Source of the DNA: an uncultured Collinsella sp.
Lineage (GTDB): Bacteria; Actinomycetota; Coriobacteriia; Coriobacteriales; Coriobacteriaceae
Assembly (NCBI GenBank): GCA_902464495.1
Contig: CABQJK010000040.1
Coordinates: forward strand, 1-16,565
Direction: 5' to 3'
DNA length: 16,565 nucleotides
The position numbers and the translations under genes are program-made. Below are positions 6,817 through 12,537 of the stretch, one piece after another. Below the pieces are notes generated by a model. It saw only the letters and a program-made list of their open reading frames with translations, was not told the DNA's origin and searched no databases. The number at the start of each line of letters is the position of its first letter. The first letter of the stretch is position 1.

Positions 6817-8226
6817 ATGCCGTCTTTTGTTGGGCGAGAGCGCGAGCTGTGCGAGCTCGATGCCGCCTACTCCAGCGATTCTTTTCAATTTGCCGTTGTC
6901 TATGGACGCCGCCGCGTCGGCAAGACAAGCCTGCTCAGAACCTTTGTCGCCAATAAGCCAATAGTTTGCTTTTTCACGGCGCTCGAAACAACTATTGGCG
7001 ACAACGTTCGCCTGCTCAACAAGGCCCTTTCGGAAATCGACCCAGCCTTTGGCCTGATGACGCCCGAGCCAACAACAAACTCTATTTGTAACGCACTCAC
7101 CGCTGCCTTTGAGATCGCTCAAAAGGAGCGTCTGGTTCTTGTTATCGATGAATATCCCTATCTGGCCGCCTGCTATCCGGGCATCTCGTCGTTCCTTCAG
7201 GTTCTCATCGACCAAAACCGCGAATCGAGCAAGCTGTTCCTTATTCTGTGCGGGTCTTCAATGAGCTTTATGGAGCACCAGGTCATGGGCTATAAAAGCC
7301 CTCTATACGGACGCAGAACTCTGCAGATAAAGCTCAAGCCCTTTTCCATTTTCGATGCCAAGAAAATGCTTCCACAAGCCGATCCTCAAAAGCTTGTCGA
7401 GCTCTATGCGGCTGTGGGCGGCATCCCCATGTATCTCAGCCAGTTCGATGATTCGGATTCAACGGCAGGCAATCTTGCAAAGCATGTTTTGCGTCAGGGC
7501 GCCTACTTGCATATCGAACCCGAAAACTACCTGCTTCAAGAGGTGCGGAACCCCGCCATTTACAACGCCGTTATTTCTGCGATTGCCAACGGCTACGTCA
7601 GGCCTAAGGAGATTGCCGATACCACTGGCCTCAACAGCCCGCAAGTATCCCAATTACTTGACGCCCTTGCCGAGCTTCAGCTTGTTGAGCGCGTAACGCC
7701 TCAAGTCCATGCCAAAAAACGTCAGGTTTTCTACCGCATCGGCGATAACCTCTTTCGTTTTTGGTACTACTTCATTCCCAAATACGCCGGCGCACTCGAA
7801 GTTGGACTCGAGGATAAAATTGCAAGCGCAATCGTTAAAACCGATTTCCCGACATTCGTTGGGCCGGTATTCGAGGACATTTGTCGCCAATGGTTAGCTC
7901 AGCAAGTGGCCAACAGCAACCTGGACATTCTGTTTAAAGGAATCGGAACGTGGTGGGGAACCAATCCTCAAACAAAGCAGCAGGAAGAAATCGACATCGT
8001 GTTCGAAAGTATCGATAACGGGCTCATCGTCGGCGAATGTAAATGGCGAAATGAGGCTGTGGACGCCGATGTGCTCGATACACTCCTACGCCGCGGTACT
8101 CTTTTGGGCGAGCGTATCGAGCGGTACTACTTATTCTCAAAGGAAGGATTTACCGACAACTGCCGCCAACGTGCCGCTGCGATAGGCAATGTCGAGCTTG
8201 TTACGCTCAAAGAGATGCTGGGGTGA
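6817..8226 (+). CDS. Archaeal-type (MNS-clade) ATPase with DUF234/PD-(D/E)XK-like C-terminus
   Basis: This 469-residue protein opens with FVGRERELCELDAAY, followed by Walker A GRRRVGKT at 30-37 and Walker B VLVIDEYPYL near 110. A winged helix occupies about 240-300 (RPKEIADTTGLNSPQVSQLLDALAELQLV). The C-terminal domain contains EEIDIVF and, about 15 residues on, GECKWR, matching the D-x(n)-ExK core of PD-(D/E)XK nucleases as described for this ATPase family (Arch_ATPase plus DUF234). GTG 6808 and ATG 6811 are in frame, but AGGTG at 6806-6810 is spaced correctly only for ATG 6817. It is opposite in strand to its neighbours, flanked by the direct repeats at 6499 and 8232, and behind an AT-rich promoter, suggesting acquisition as a single-gene module. 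Its role is unknown. Confidence 0.88.
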   Translation: MPSFVGRERELCELDAAYSSDSFQFAVVYGRRRVGKTSLLRTFVANKPIVCFFTALETTIGDNVRLLNKALSEIDPAFGLMTPEPTTNSICNALTAAFEIAQKERLVLVIDEYPYLAACYPGISSFLQVLIDQNRESSKLFLILCGSSMSFMEHQVMGYKSPLYGRRTLQIKLKPFSIFDAKKMLPQADPQKLVELYAAVGGIPMYLSQFDDSDSTAGNLAKHVLRQGAYLHIEPENYLLQEVRNPAIYNAVISAIANGYVRPKEIADTTGLNSPQVSQLLDALAELQLVERVTPQVHAKKRQVFYRIGDNLFRFWYYFIPKYAGALEVGLEDKIASAIVKTDFPTFVGPVFEDICRQWLAQQVANSNLDILFKGIGTWWGTNPQTKQQEEIDIVFESIDNGLIVGECKWRNEAVDADVLDTLLRRGTLLGERIERYYLFSKEGFTDNCRQRAAAIGNVELVTLKEMLG

Positions 8227-8231
8227 TGGCC

Positions 8232-8436
8232 GCACGGCTCAGCCTGACTTCACCCCAGCGAGCGGTTGAGGGAGCCGAGTTCGTCGTTGCCCATGGTGCG
8301 CCACATTTGATAGATGCAGCCGCGCGCCAAGAAAAAGAAGCCGTTATCGACGAATTGCACGGCAGCATCCGCGAGTTGATTGGTCACGGCGGGCACCGGC
8401 GGCAGCTCAAGACCTGCCTTGCGGATGGTCTCGACA
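8232..8436. repeat. Right copy of the direct repeat flanking the second ATPase gene
   Basis: This copy begins five bases after the ATPase stop codon and covers the last ~60 codons of the TPR-type gene. It is about 97% identical to 6531-6710. It is contiguous with the intact gene, so it is probably the original. Confidence 0.85.
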
Positions 8437-10691
8437 GCCTCCTCAAACGTGGGCGGTTTGATGACGCCCATCTCGTTCATAAGGCCCTGCATTTCCTCCT
8501 GCGCACTGCCGTCCGACTCCTCGCCGCGCGGCACCAGGCGATAACATGCCAGCGCCAGCTCGAGCTGGTCGCAGTTCCAGTAGGCAAAAGCCAGGCGATA
8601 GAACAGGTAACCGATCGAAGGCCGGTCGCTGGCAATACGCAGACCGTGGCGCGCCACCTCAATAATCTCGTCATAGCGCTCCAGGCGTGCTAGCACGTTG
8701 ATCAGGGCAAAGTGAGACTGCATGGACGCGCGCGCCAAATCGTAGAGACGACGAACCTCGGGCAGCGCACGCTCAAAGTCCTCTTGTTCGGCGTAAAAGC
8801 TGCAGATCTCGTGCTGGGCAAAATACAGCGCATCAGGGGCGCGAAGGATACGCACGGAACGGTCCTCCTCCATCACCGGCAGCACCATGCGCACCAGCTG
8901 GTTATCGCAGAACTGGGTCTGCACCGGGCCCGTCGCCAAAAGCTCAGCAACAGTACACTTGGCTTCCAGCTCCTCGACAAGGCGAGAAAAGCCCTCGAAA
9001 GCACCAGCTCGGTCAACTTTGGATTGCTCGCGCAGCTCGACGACACGGGCGACATACGGATCGTTATCCTCCTCCATGACCTCAAGCTCGTCAGCCGTAT
9101 CAGCGAGCAGTAAATCGCGAAGCGCAGGCGGCAATGGACGATGGTCATCACGTGGTCGGGCGTGAACCTCTGCAGGCTCAATCATGTCCGGCGCATCTGC
9201 CTCATATGCCTCGAGCAAATGCTTGCAGGGCATGTCGTCCATATCCATGCTCTCAAGATCCTTGGCGACGGAAACGCAATCGGCCAGATAGGCCGCACGG
9301 CCAAAGGAGTACGTTTTAACAACGTGCTCGCCCTGCTCGCTGTCGGGAGCCGCAATCTGCACGCAGCAGCGCGTGATGTGAGCGCCCGAAGCAAAGCAAG
9401 CTGCCGCGAGTGTAAGCGCAATACGCGCATCGTGCTCAGCGGCCCATGCCGTGCGCTTAGGCTCATCTACCTCGCGCCAGGCGTCATCTTGAGCATCGTA
9501 TTCGCGCTGCGGCATAGCATCGACAACCGTGCGGCCAAATCGCACCAGCATGATGCCCTCGGCGACGTTCGCTCGATAGGTGTAGTCGAGCCGCGTGACC
9601 ACGTTGAGCGCTTCTACGATACGTGCAAAGCGGGTGCGAACGTCCCACTCGCCACCCGGCTGACACGCAACCGTCCCCGGCCTGGCCCACGGGTTGTCAT
9701 TCGACAGCGTTTCGAGCAGGCGGGGAACGACGTTTGTCGTCTTGCTGATATGCCATAGGTCAAAGAGCGAGCAGCCCTCAAAGCTTGGCGACGAGGCAAC
9801 GGGGCCCAACCCTGCCCCAATACGCTCAAGGATGCCCGATAGGCGGTTCAGGCGGCACTCGACGGCTAACAGGGTATCGATCTCGTCCTGGTCCAGCAGG
9901 CTACGATCAAAATTGAGATAGAAGAGCCTCGAGCGATCGATGCGCGCCAGGCTCATTTCGGTTTTGGCCGCAATGGTGCGCAGGCGAGGCAGATTAACTT
10001 CGCCCATCAAAGCGGCGGCATAGCGCTCAATACCACTTGGATTATCTGTATGGTCAATGCGGTAGAGCAACGTTTCGATTGCATCGGGCAGCGGTGTGGA
10101 ATCAAAACCCAGCAGCACCTCAACCGGCTCGGGGAGTTTTACAAGTTTGATCTTGTCGACAGCATTTTTCATGCCCTCGTCGAGGCCGTCACCGTCTGCC
10201 GCGGCCGAGACAGCGTTTTCAGAATCGGCGAATATCACGTAACGCAAGAACATCGAGGCCATGAACTCGCCGTAGCGAAGGCTGCGCGTCGAATTCCACG
10301 TCTCGCGATCGGATTGCTCGCGCATGGTGCCTTCGGGAGAGCCGATGACTCGCGCCCGGGAATGCATCGTCCCATCGGCGCCCCTGACCGCAATCTCGCC
10401 GATGCTCGAATCGGACTCGTCAAGAATCAGTTGCATGTCGGGATCGTCGGGCAGCGATTCCTCGTTAACGGGACGGTCCACCTTATAGACCTCACCCGAA
10501 ACGCTCACGTAGCCCAAAAGCGACACATGGCTTTTGCCGACGAATTCGACGACATAGCATGATTCATGCGGGTCCTCGCCAAAGAGCTTCCAAACCACGC
10601 CATACGAGCGTCCCGCAGGCTGCTCGGGCATGGCCGGAAAGCGCTTTTTGGGATCGAGAAACCTGAGCTTGTATGTCGGACGCTCTGCCAC
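8250..10691 (-). CDS. Large protein of unknown function with TPR-like helical repeats
   Basis: An 813-residue, probably cytoplasmic protein with no signal peptide or membrane segment. The N-terminal ~150 residues look beta-rich; the middle is mixed with acidic linkers (residues ~480-560, EAYEADAPDMIEPAE onward). Residues ~620-745 carry helical repeats resembling TPRs (HEICSFYAEQEDFERALPEVRRLYDLA, then ALINVLARLERYDEIIEVARHGL, then YLFYRLAFAYWNCDQLELALACYR). The GTG start at 10691 is supported by AAGGTGA six to seven bases upstream. I do not recognise a catalytic motif; a scaffold or lineage-specific regulator is possible. Its last ~60 codons are duplicated at 6525-6716 across an inserted ATPase gene. 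No obvious terminator follows its stop. Confidence 0.8.
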   Translation of the reverse strand: MAERPTYKLRFLDPKKRFPAMPEQPAGRSYGVVWKLFGEDPHESCYVVEFVGKSHVSLLGYVSVSGEVYKVDRPVNEESLPDDPDMQLILDESDSSIGEIAVRGADGTMHSRARVIGSPEGTMREQSDRETWNSTRSLRYGEFMASMFLRYVIFADSENAVSAAADGDGLDEGMKNAVDKIKLVKLPEPVEVLLGFDSTPLPDAIETLLYRIDHTDNPSGIERYAAALMGEVNLPRLRTIAAKTEMSLARIDRSRLFYLNFDRSLLDQDEIDTLLAVECRLNRLSGILERIGAGLGPVASSPSFEGCSLFDLWHISKTTNVVPRLLETLSNDNPWARPGTVACQPGGEWDVRTRFARIVEALNVVTRLDYTYRANVAEGIMLVRFGRTVVDAMPQREYDAQDDAWREVDEPKRTAWAAEHDARIALTLAAACFASGAHITRCCVQIAAPDSEQGEHVVKTYSFGRAAYLADCVSVAKDLESMDMDDMPCKHLLEAYEADAPDMIEPAEVHARPRDDHRPLPPALRDLLLADTADELEVMEEDNDPYVARVVELREQSKVDRAGAFEGFSRLVEELEAKCTVAELLATGPVQTQFCDNQLVRMVLPVMEEDRSVRILRAPDALYFAQHEICSFYAEQEDFERALPEVRRLYDLARASMQSHFALINVLARLERYDEIIEVARHGLRIASDRPSIGYLFYRLAFAYWNCDQLELALACYRLVPRGEESDGSAQEEMQGLMNEMGVIKPPTFEEAVETIRKAGLELPPVPAVTNQLADAAVQFVDNGFFFLARGCIYQMWRTMGNDELGSLNRSLG

Positions 10692-10793
10692 GAAATATCA
10701 CCTTGATCGGTCGTCTAAAGAAAGAGCGCGCCACGGGCTCACCAAGGCGCATATTCGAAATCTTACACGAGTCGATGAGAAATAGTCCCCTTT

Positions 10794-10865
10794 GACCGAG
10801 GTTCGAATCCATGCGGCGTCCGCCTAAAAGAAAAGCCCCCGTTGCCGGAGGCTTTCAATTTCAAT
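10794..10865. repeat. Fragment of the tRNA-Arg-linked element (right-hand end plus terminator)
   Basis: GACCGAGGTTCGAATCC (10794 on), an acceptor-like stretch and a terminator repeat the block at 10986-11056 with only small differences. The left part of the element is missing here. Confidence 0.75.
10825..10855 (-). terminator. Terminator copy behind the truncated tRNA-Arg 3' end (first element)
   Basis: AAAGCCTCCG..CGGGGGCTTT on the minus strand has a GCAA loop and a T-rich tail. It is identical in design to the terminators behind the intact tRNA-Arg genes. Confidence 0.75.
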
Positions 10866-11015
10866 TGGTGCGGCGTATAGGATTCCGCGTATCCGCTTGC
10901 GCGGATCCGCACCGGCTTCGGCCGCCTGCCGGCGTCCTCGCCCGCGGGCTAAAAACGCTCCGCGTTTTCCTTACGCCCGCGCCTCGACCGAGGTTCGAAT
11001 CCATGCGGCGTCCGC
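10866..11015. repeat. tRNA-Arg-linked structured element, copy 1
   Basis: The left end (10866-10884) repeats the last ~19 bases of tRNA-Arg including CCA. A hairpin-rich insert follows: 10891-10896/10901-10906, then 10919-10922/10928-10931, then outer stem 10943-10949/10975-10981 around inner stem 10952-10958/10962-10968. The right end is GAGGTTCGAATCC. The copied tRNA end (GGTGCGG, 10867-10873) can pair with CCGCACC at 10907-10913. The truncated CCA is 191 bp from the intact CCA at 11057. The architecture matches the tRNA-Ser element at 4719. Confidence 0.78.
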
Positions 11016-11047
11016 CTAAAAGAAAAGCCCCCGTTGCCGGAGGCTTT
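11016..11047 (-). terminator. Terminator of tRNA-Arg gene A
   Basis: A 10-bp stem with one wobble (11038-11047 with 11024-11033) has a GCAA loop on the minus strand and a T-rich tail. It starts ten bases past the CCA end. Confidence 0.88.
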
Positions 11048-11056
11048 GATCTCAAA

Positions 11057-11133
11057 TGGTGCGGCGTATAGGATTCGAACCTATGACGTTCTGATTCGTA
11101 GTCAGACCCTCTATCCAGCTGAGGTAACGCCGC
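11057..11133 (-). tRNA. tRNA-Arg (anticodon ACG), copy A
   Basis: The 77-base gene includes an encoded CCA. The acceptor GCGGCGT/ACGCCGC is perfect and the discriminator is A. The anticodon stem TCTGA/TCAGA encloses loop CTACGAA, giving anticodon ACG (read as ICG after deamination by TadA, by family knowledge). The T-loop TTCGAAT is canonical. Its sequence is identical to copies B and C. Confidence 0.97.
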
Positions 11134-11283
11134 GACTTGTTGATTATTATGCACATTGACTGAATAAAGGTCAAGCAATTTTTCGAAAAAAGTTATGAAA
11201 TTGGATTTTTACTCATTTGACGCAGTCGATCGACTCGATACTTTCAAACACGGCAAAAGCAACTTCTCAAGTATGTCGACATA
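11134..11283. other. Intergenic spacer between tRNA-Arg copies A and B
   Basis: Besides the promoter of copy A (11146-11174), this AT-rich stretch shows only a short GTCGATCGAC palindrome (about 11226). I see no gene or element copy in it. Confidence 0.6.
11146..11174 (-). promoter_or_regulatory. Promoter of tRNA-Arg copy A
   Basis: The -35 TTGACC (11169-11174) and -10 CATAAT (11146-11151) have a 17-bp spacer. Transcription would start a few bases before the mature 5' end. Confidence 0.87.
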
Positions 11284-11312
11284 TAAGAAAAGCCTCCGTT
11301 ACCGGAGGCTTT
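11284..11312 (-). terminator. Terminator of tRNA-Arg gene B
   Basis: A perfect 10-bp stem (11289-11298 with 11303-11312) has a 4-base loop. In this copy the stem is fully Watson-Crick, unlike the wobble versions elsewhere. No element fragment lies beyond it. Confidence 0.88.
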
Positions 11313-11322
11313 AAAATTCAGT

Positions 11323-11399
11323 TGGTGCGGCGTATAGGATTCGAACCTATGACGTTCTGATTCGTAGTCAGACCCTCTATCCAGCTGAGGTAACGCCGC
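11323..11399 (-). tRNA. tRNA-Arg (anticodon ACG), copy B
   Basis: Identical over 77 bases to copy A, with the same acceptor, anticodon loop CTACGAA and encoded CCA. It has its own promoter and terminator, so it is a separate transcription unit. It is the only tRNA in these clusters without a truncated copy directly downstream. Confidence 0.97.
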
Positions 11400-11411
11400 A
11401 ACGCACGGATT

Positions 11412-11440
11412 ATTATGCACGCGAGCCCCCGATGGGTCAA
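11412..11440 (-). promoter_or_regulatory. Promoter of tRNA-Arg copy B
   Basis: The -35 TTGACC (11435-11440) and -10 CATAAT (11412-11417) have a 17-bp spacer. The hexamers match those of copy A but the spacer sequence is unrelated. Confidence 0.87.
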
Positions 11441-11487
11441 GCGACAATTTGAAAAATTTTTTCGAAGCGCTGATTAAGTTGTCGTGC

Positions 11488-11602
11488 GAATCCGCACCGG
11501 CTTCGCCCGCCTGGCGGCGCGCTCGCCCGCGGGCTAAAAACGCTCCGCGTTTTCTTTACGCTCGCGCCTCGACCGAGGTTCGAATCCATGCGGCGTCTGC
11601 CT
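11488..11602. repeat. tRNA-Arg-linked structured element, copy 2 (left end missing)
   Basis: It aligns with the copies at 10866 and 11642 from GAATCCGCACCGG onward but lacks the truncated tRNA CCA end and the first hairpin. Its short stem 11504-11507/11513-11516 is CGCC/GGCG where the other copies have CGGC/GCCG. That is a compensatory double change. The outer stem pairs with one G-T wobble. Confidence 0.75.
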
Positions 11603-11632
11603 AAAAGAAAAGCCCCCGTTGCCGGAGGCTTT
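11603..11632 (-). terminator. Terminator copy behind the truncated tRNA-Arg 3' end (third element)
   Basis: The same stem and GCAA-loop terminator as behind the real tRNA genes. Here it follows the truncated CCA end at 11642 on the minus strand. Confidence 0.75.
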
Positions 11633-11641
11633 AAGTTCAAT

Positions 11642-11792
11642 TGGTGCGGCGTATAGGATTCCGCGTATCCGCTCCGCGGATCCGCACCGGCTTCGGCCGC
11701 CTGCCGGCGCCCTCGCCCGCTCGCTAAAAACGCTCCGCGTTTTCTTAACGCTCGCGCCTCGACCGAGGTTCGAATCCATGCGGTGTCGCCAT
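11642..11792. repeat. tRNA-Arg-linked structured element, copy 3
   Basis: This is a full copy: truncated tRNA-Arg end (11642-11660), hairpins 11667-11672/11676-11681 and 11694-11697/11703-11706, the inner AAAACGC/GCGTTTT stem, and the GAGGTTCGAATCC right end at about 11765. It is 191 bp, CCA to CCA, from intact copy C at 11833. Its outer stem is broken by two adjacent mismatches, unlike copies 1 and 2. Confidence 0.78.
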
Positions 11793-11822
11793 AAAAGAAA
11801 AGCCCCCGTTGCCGGAGGCTTT
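11793..11822 (-). terminator. Terminator of tRNA-Arg gene C
   Basis: A 10-bp stem with one wobble (11799-11808 with 11813-11822) has a GCAA loop on the minus strand and a T-rich tail. Confidence 0.88.
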
Positions 11823-11832
11823 TAAAATCAAT

Positions 11833-11909
11833 TGGTGCGGCGTATAGGATTCGAACCTATGACGTTCTGATTCGTAGTCAGACCCTCTATCCAGCTGAGG
11901 TAACGCCGC
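11833..11909 (-). tRNA. tRNA-Arg (anticodon ACG), copy C
   Basis: Identical in sequence to copies A and B, with encoded CCA. Probably the first of the three in the minus direction, with an independent promoter. Confidence 0.97.
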
Positions 11910-11921
11910 AGCGCAAGACAT

Positions 11922-11950
11922 ATAAAACCACTTTAGTTCGTTAGAGTCAA
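11922..11950 (-). promoter_or_regulatory. Promoter of tRNA-Arg copy C
   Basis: The -35 TTGACT (11945-11950) and a weaker -10 TTTTAT (11922-11927) have a 17-bp spacer. Strength may be lower than for copies A and B. Confidence 0.7.
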
Positions 11951-11988
11951 GCAAAAACTCAAACTTTTTTCGCGCGAGCCGCAATTTG

Positions 11989-12366
11989 TCACGCTGCACC
12001 ACAAGCATCAGCGCTTCTCGTGCGATCGATTGGCTTTTCGATCACATCGAACCCGGTGCCAAGCTCCCCCAGAAGCGACCGCACCCGTTGGGCACAGTCG
12101 TAGTCGGCAAACGAGATGCTCAGCATTTGGGCCACCTGATTAGAAGTTCCAACGCCATAGAAGTGCTCAAGGGCAACAAGCGCCTCATGCGCCACAAACG
12201 TCTCGACCACATGCGGCGACTCCTCAAAGCACCATTGCGTCAATGGTCCCTCACTCGTCTGCCGAACCACCAAGCCACCCATACCCGACGGCTCGCACGT
12301 TACCAGCAGGTGCTCCCCGCCCTCATCGCTCTGGAACAAAACAACCCGCTCGTCGAACAGCTCCAT
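11989..12366 (-). CDS. Hypothetical 125-residue protein with an SOS-like box upstream
   Basis: I do not recognise the family. The protein is small, acidic and soluble-looking: MELFDERVVLFQSDEGGEHLLV opens a likely beta-strand region, followed by aromatic and acidic stretches (QWCFEESPHVVETFVAHEALVALEHFYG) and a helical tail. No signal peptide, membrane segment or metal-binding cluster is seen. A GTG at 12369 directly precedes the ATG at 12366; AGGGG is five bases from the ATG and only two from the GTG, so the ATG is preferred. A probable -10 TATGCT (12400-12405) and a LexA-like box (12426-12439) lie upstream, suggesting DNA-damage control. It stands alone between the tRNA-Arg cluster and serS. 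Confidence 0.7.
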   Translation of the reverse strand: MELFDERVVLFQSDEGGEHLLVTCEPSGMGGLVVRQTSEGPLTQWCFEESPHVVETFVAHEALVALEHFYGVGTSNQVAQMLSISFADYDCAQRVRSLLGELGTGFDVIEKPIDRTRSADACGAA

Positions 12367-12399
12367 CACATCCCCTTTCTCTTGCTCTTAGTTAGCAAA

Positions 12400-12439
12400 A
12401 GCATAGCAGGTAAATGCATGTATACAGAACGTTTGTTCG
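12400..12439 (-). promoter_or_regulatory. Promoter with LexA-like SOS box
   Basis: The minus strand reads CGAACAAACGTTCT (12439-12426). It matches the Gram-positive/actinobacterial LexA consensus CGAAC-N4-GTTCG at all but the last base. It overlaps a weak -35 TTCTGT (12424-12429), 18 bp from -10 TATGCT (12400-12405). LexA bound here would block the promoter. Confidence 0.55.
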
Positions 12440-12485
12440 TGTGTTTTCTATCGAGCTGTCCGCACGGCATGGTATAGCCGCACAC

Positions 12486-12514
12486 AAAAAGGGCGCCCCT
12501 AAAAGGAGCGCCCT
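12486..12514 (-). terminator. serS terminator
   Basis: A 7-bp GC-rich stem (12490-12496 with 12508-12514), extended by CCT/AGG, is followed on the minus strand by TTTTT. It begins 23 bp after the serS stop. Confidence 0.9.
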
Positions 12515-12537
12515 CGCAAATCGCCTATGCAGCTAGT

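Noticed and set aside
10811..11825. Short open frames of about 70-105 codons through the tRNA-Arg elements on both strands
   Set aside because: They read through tRNA ends, terminators and hairpins. The shared residues follow from conserved stems, and the frames slip relative to the TTCGAATCC motif between Ser and Arg copies. No ribosome sites support them.
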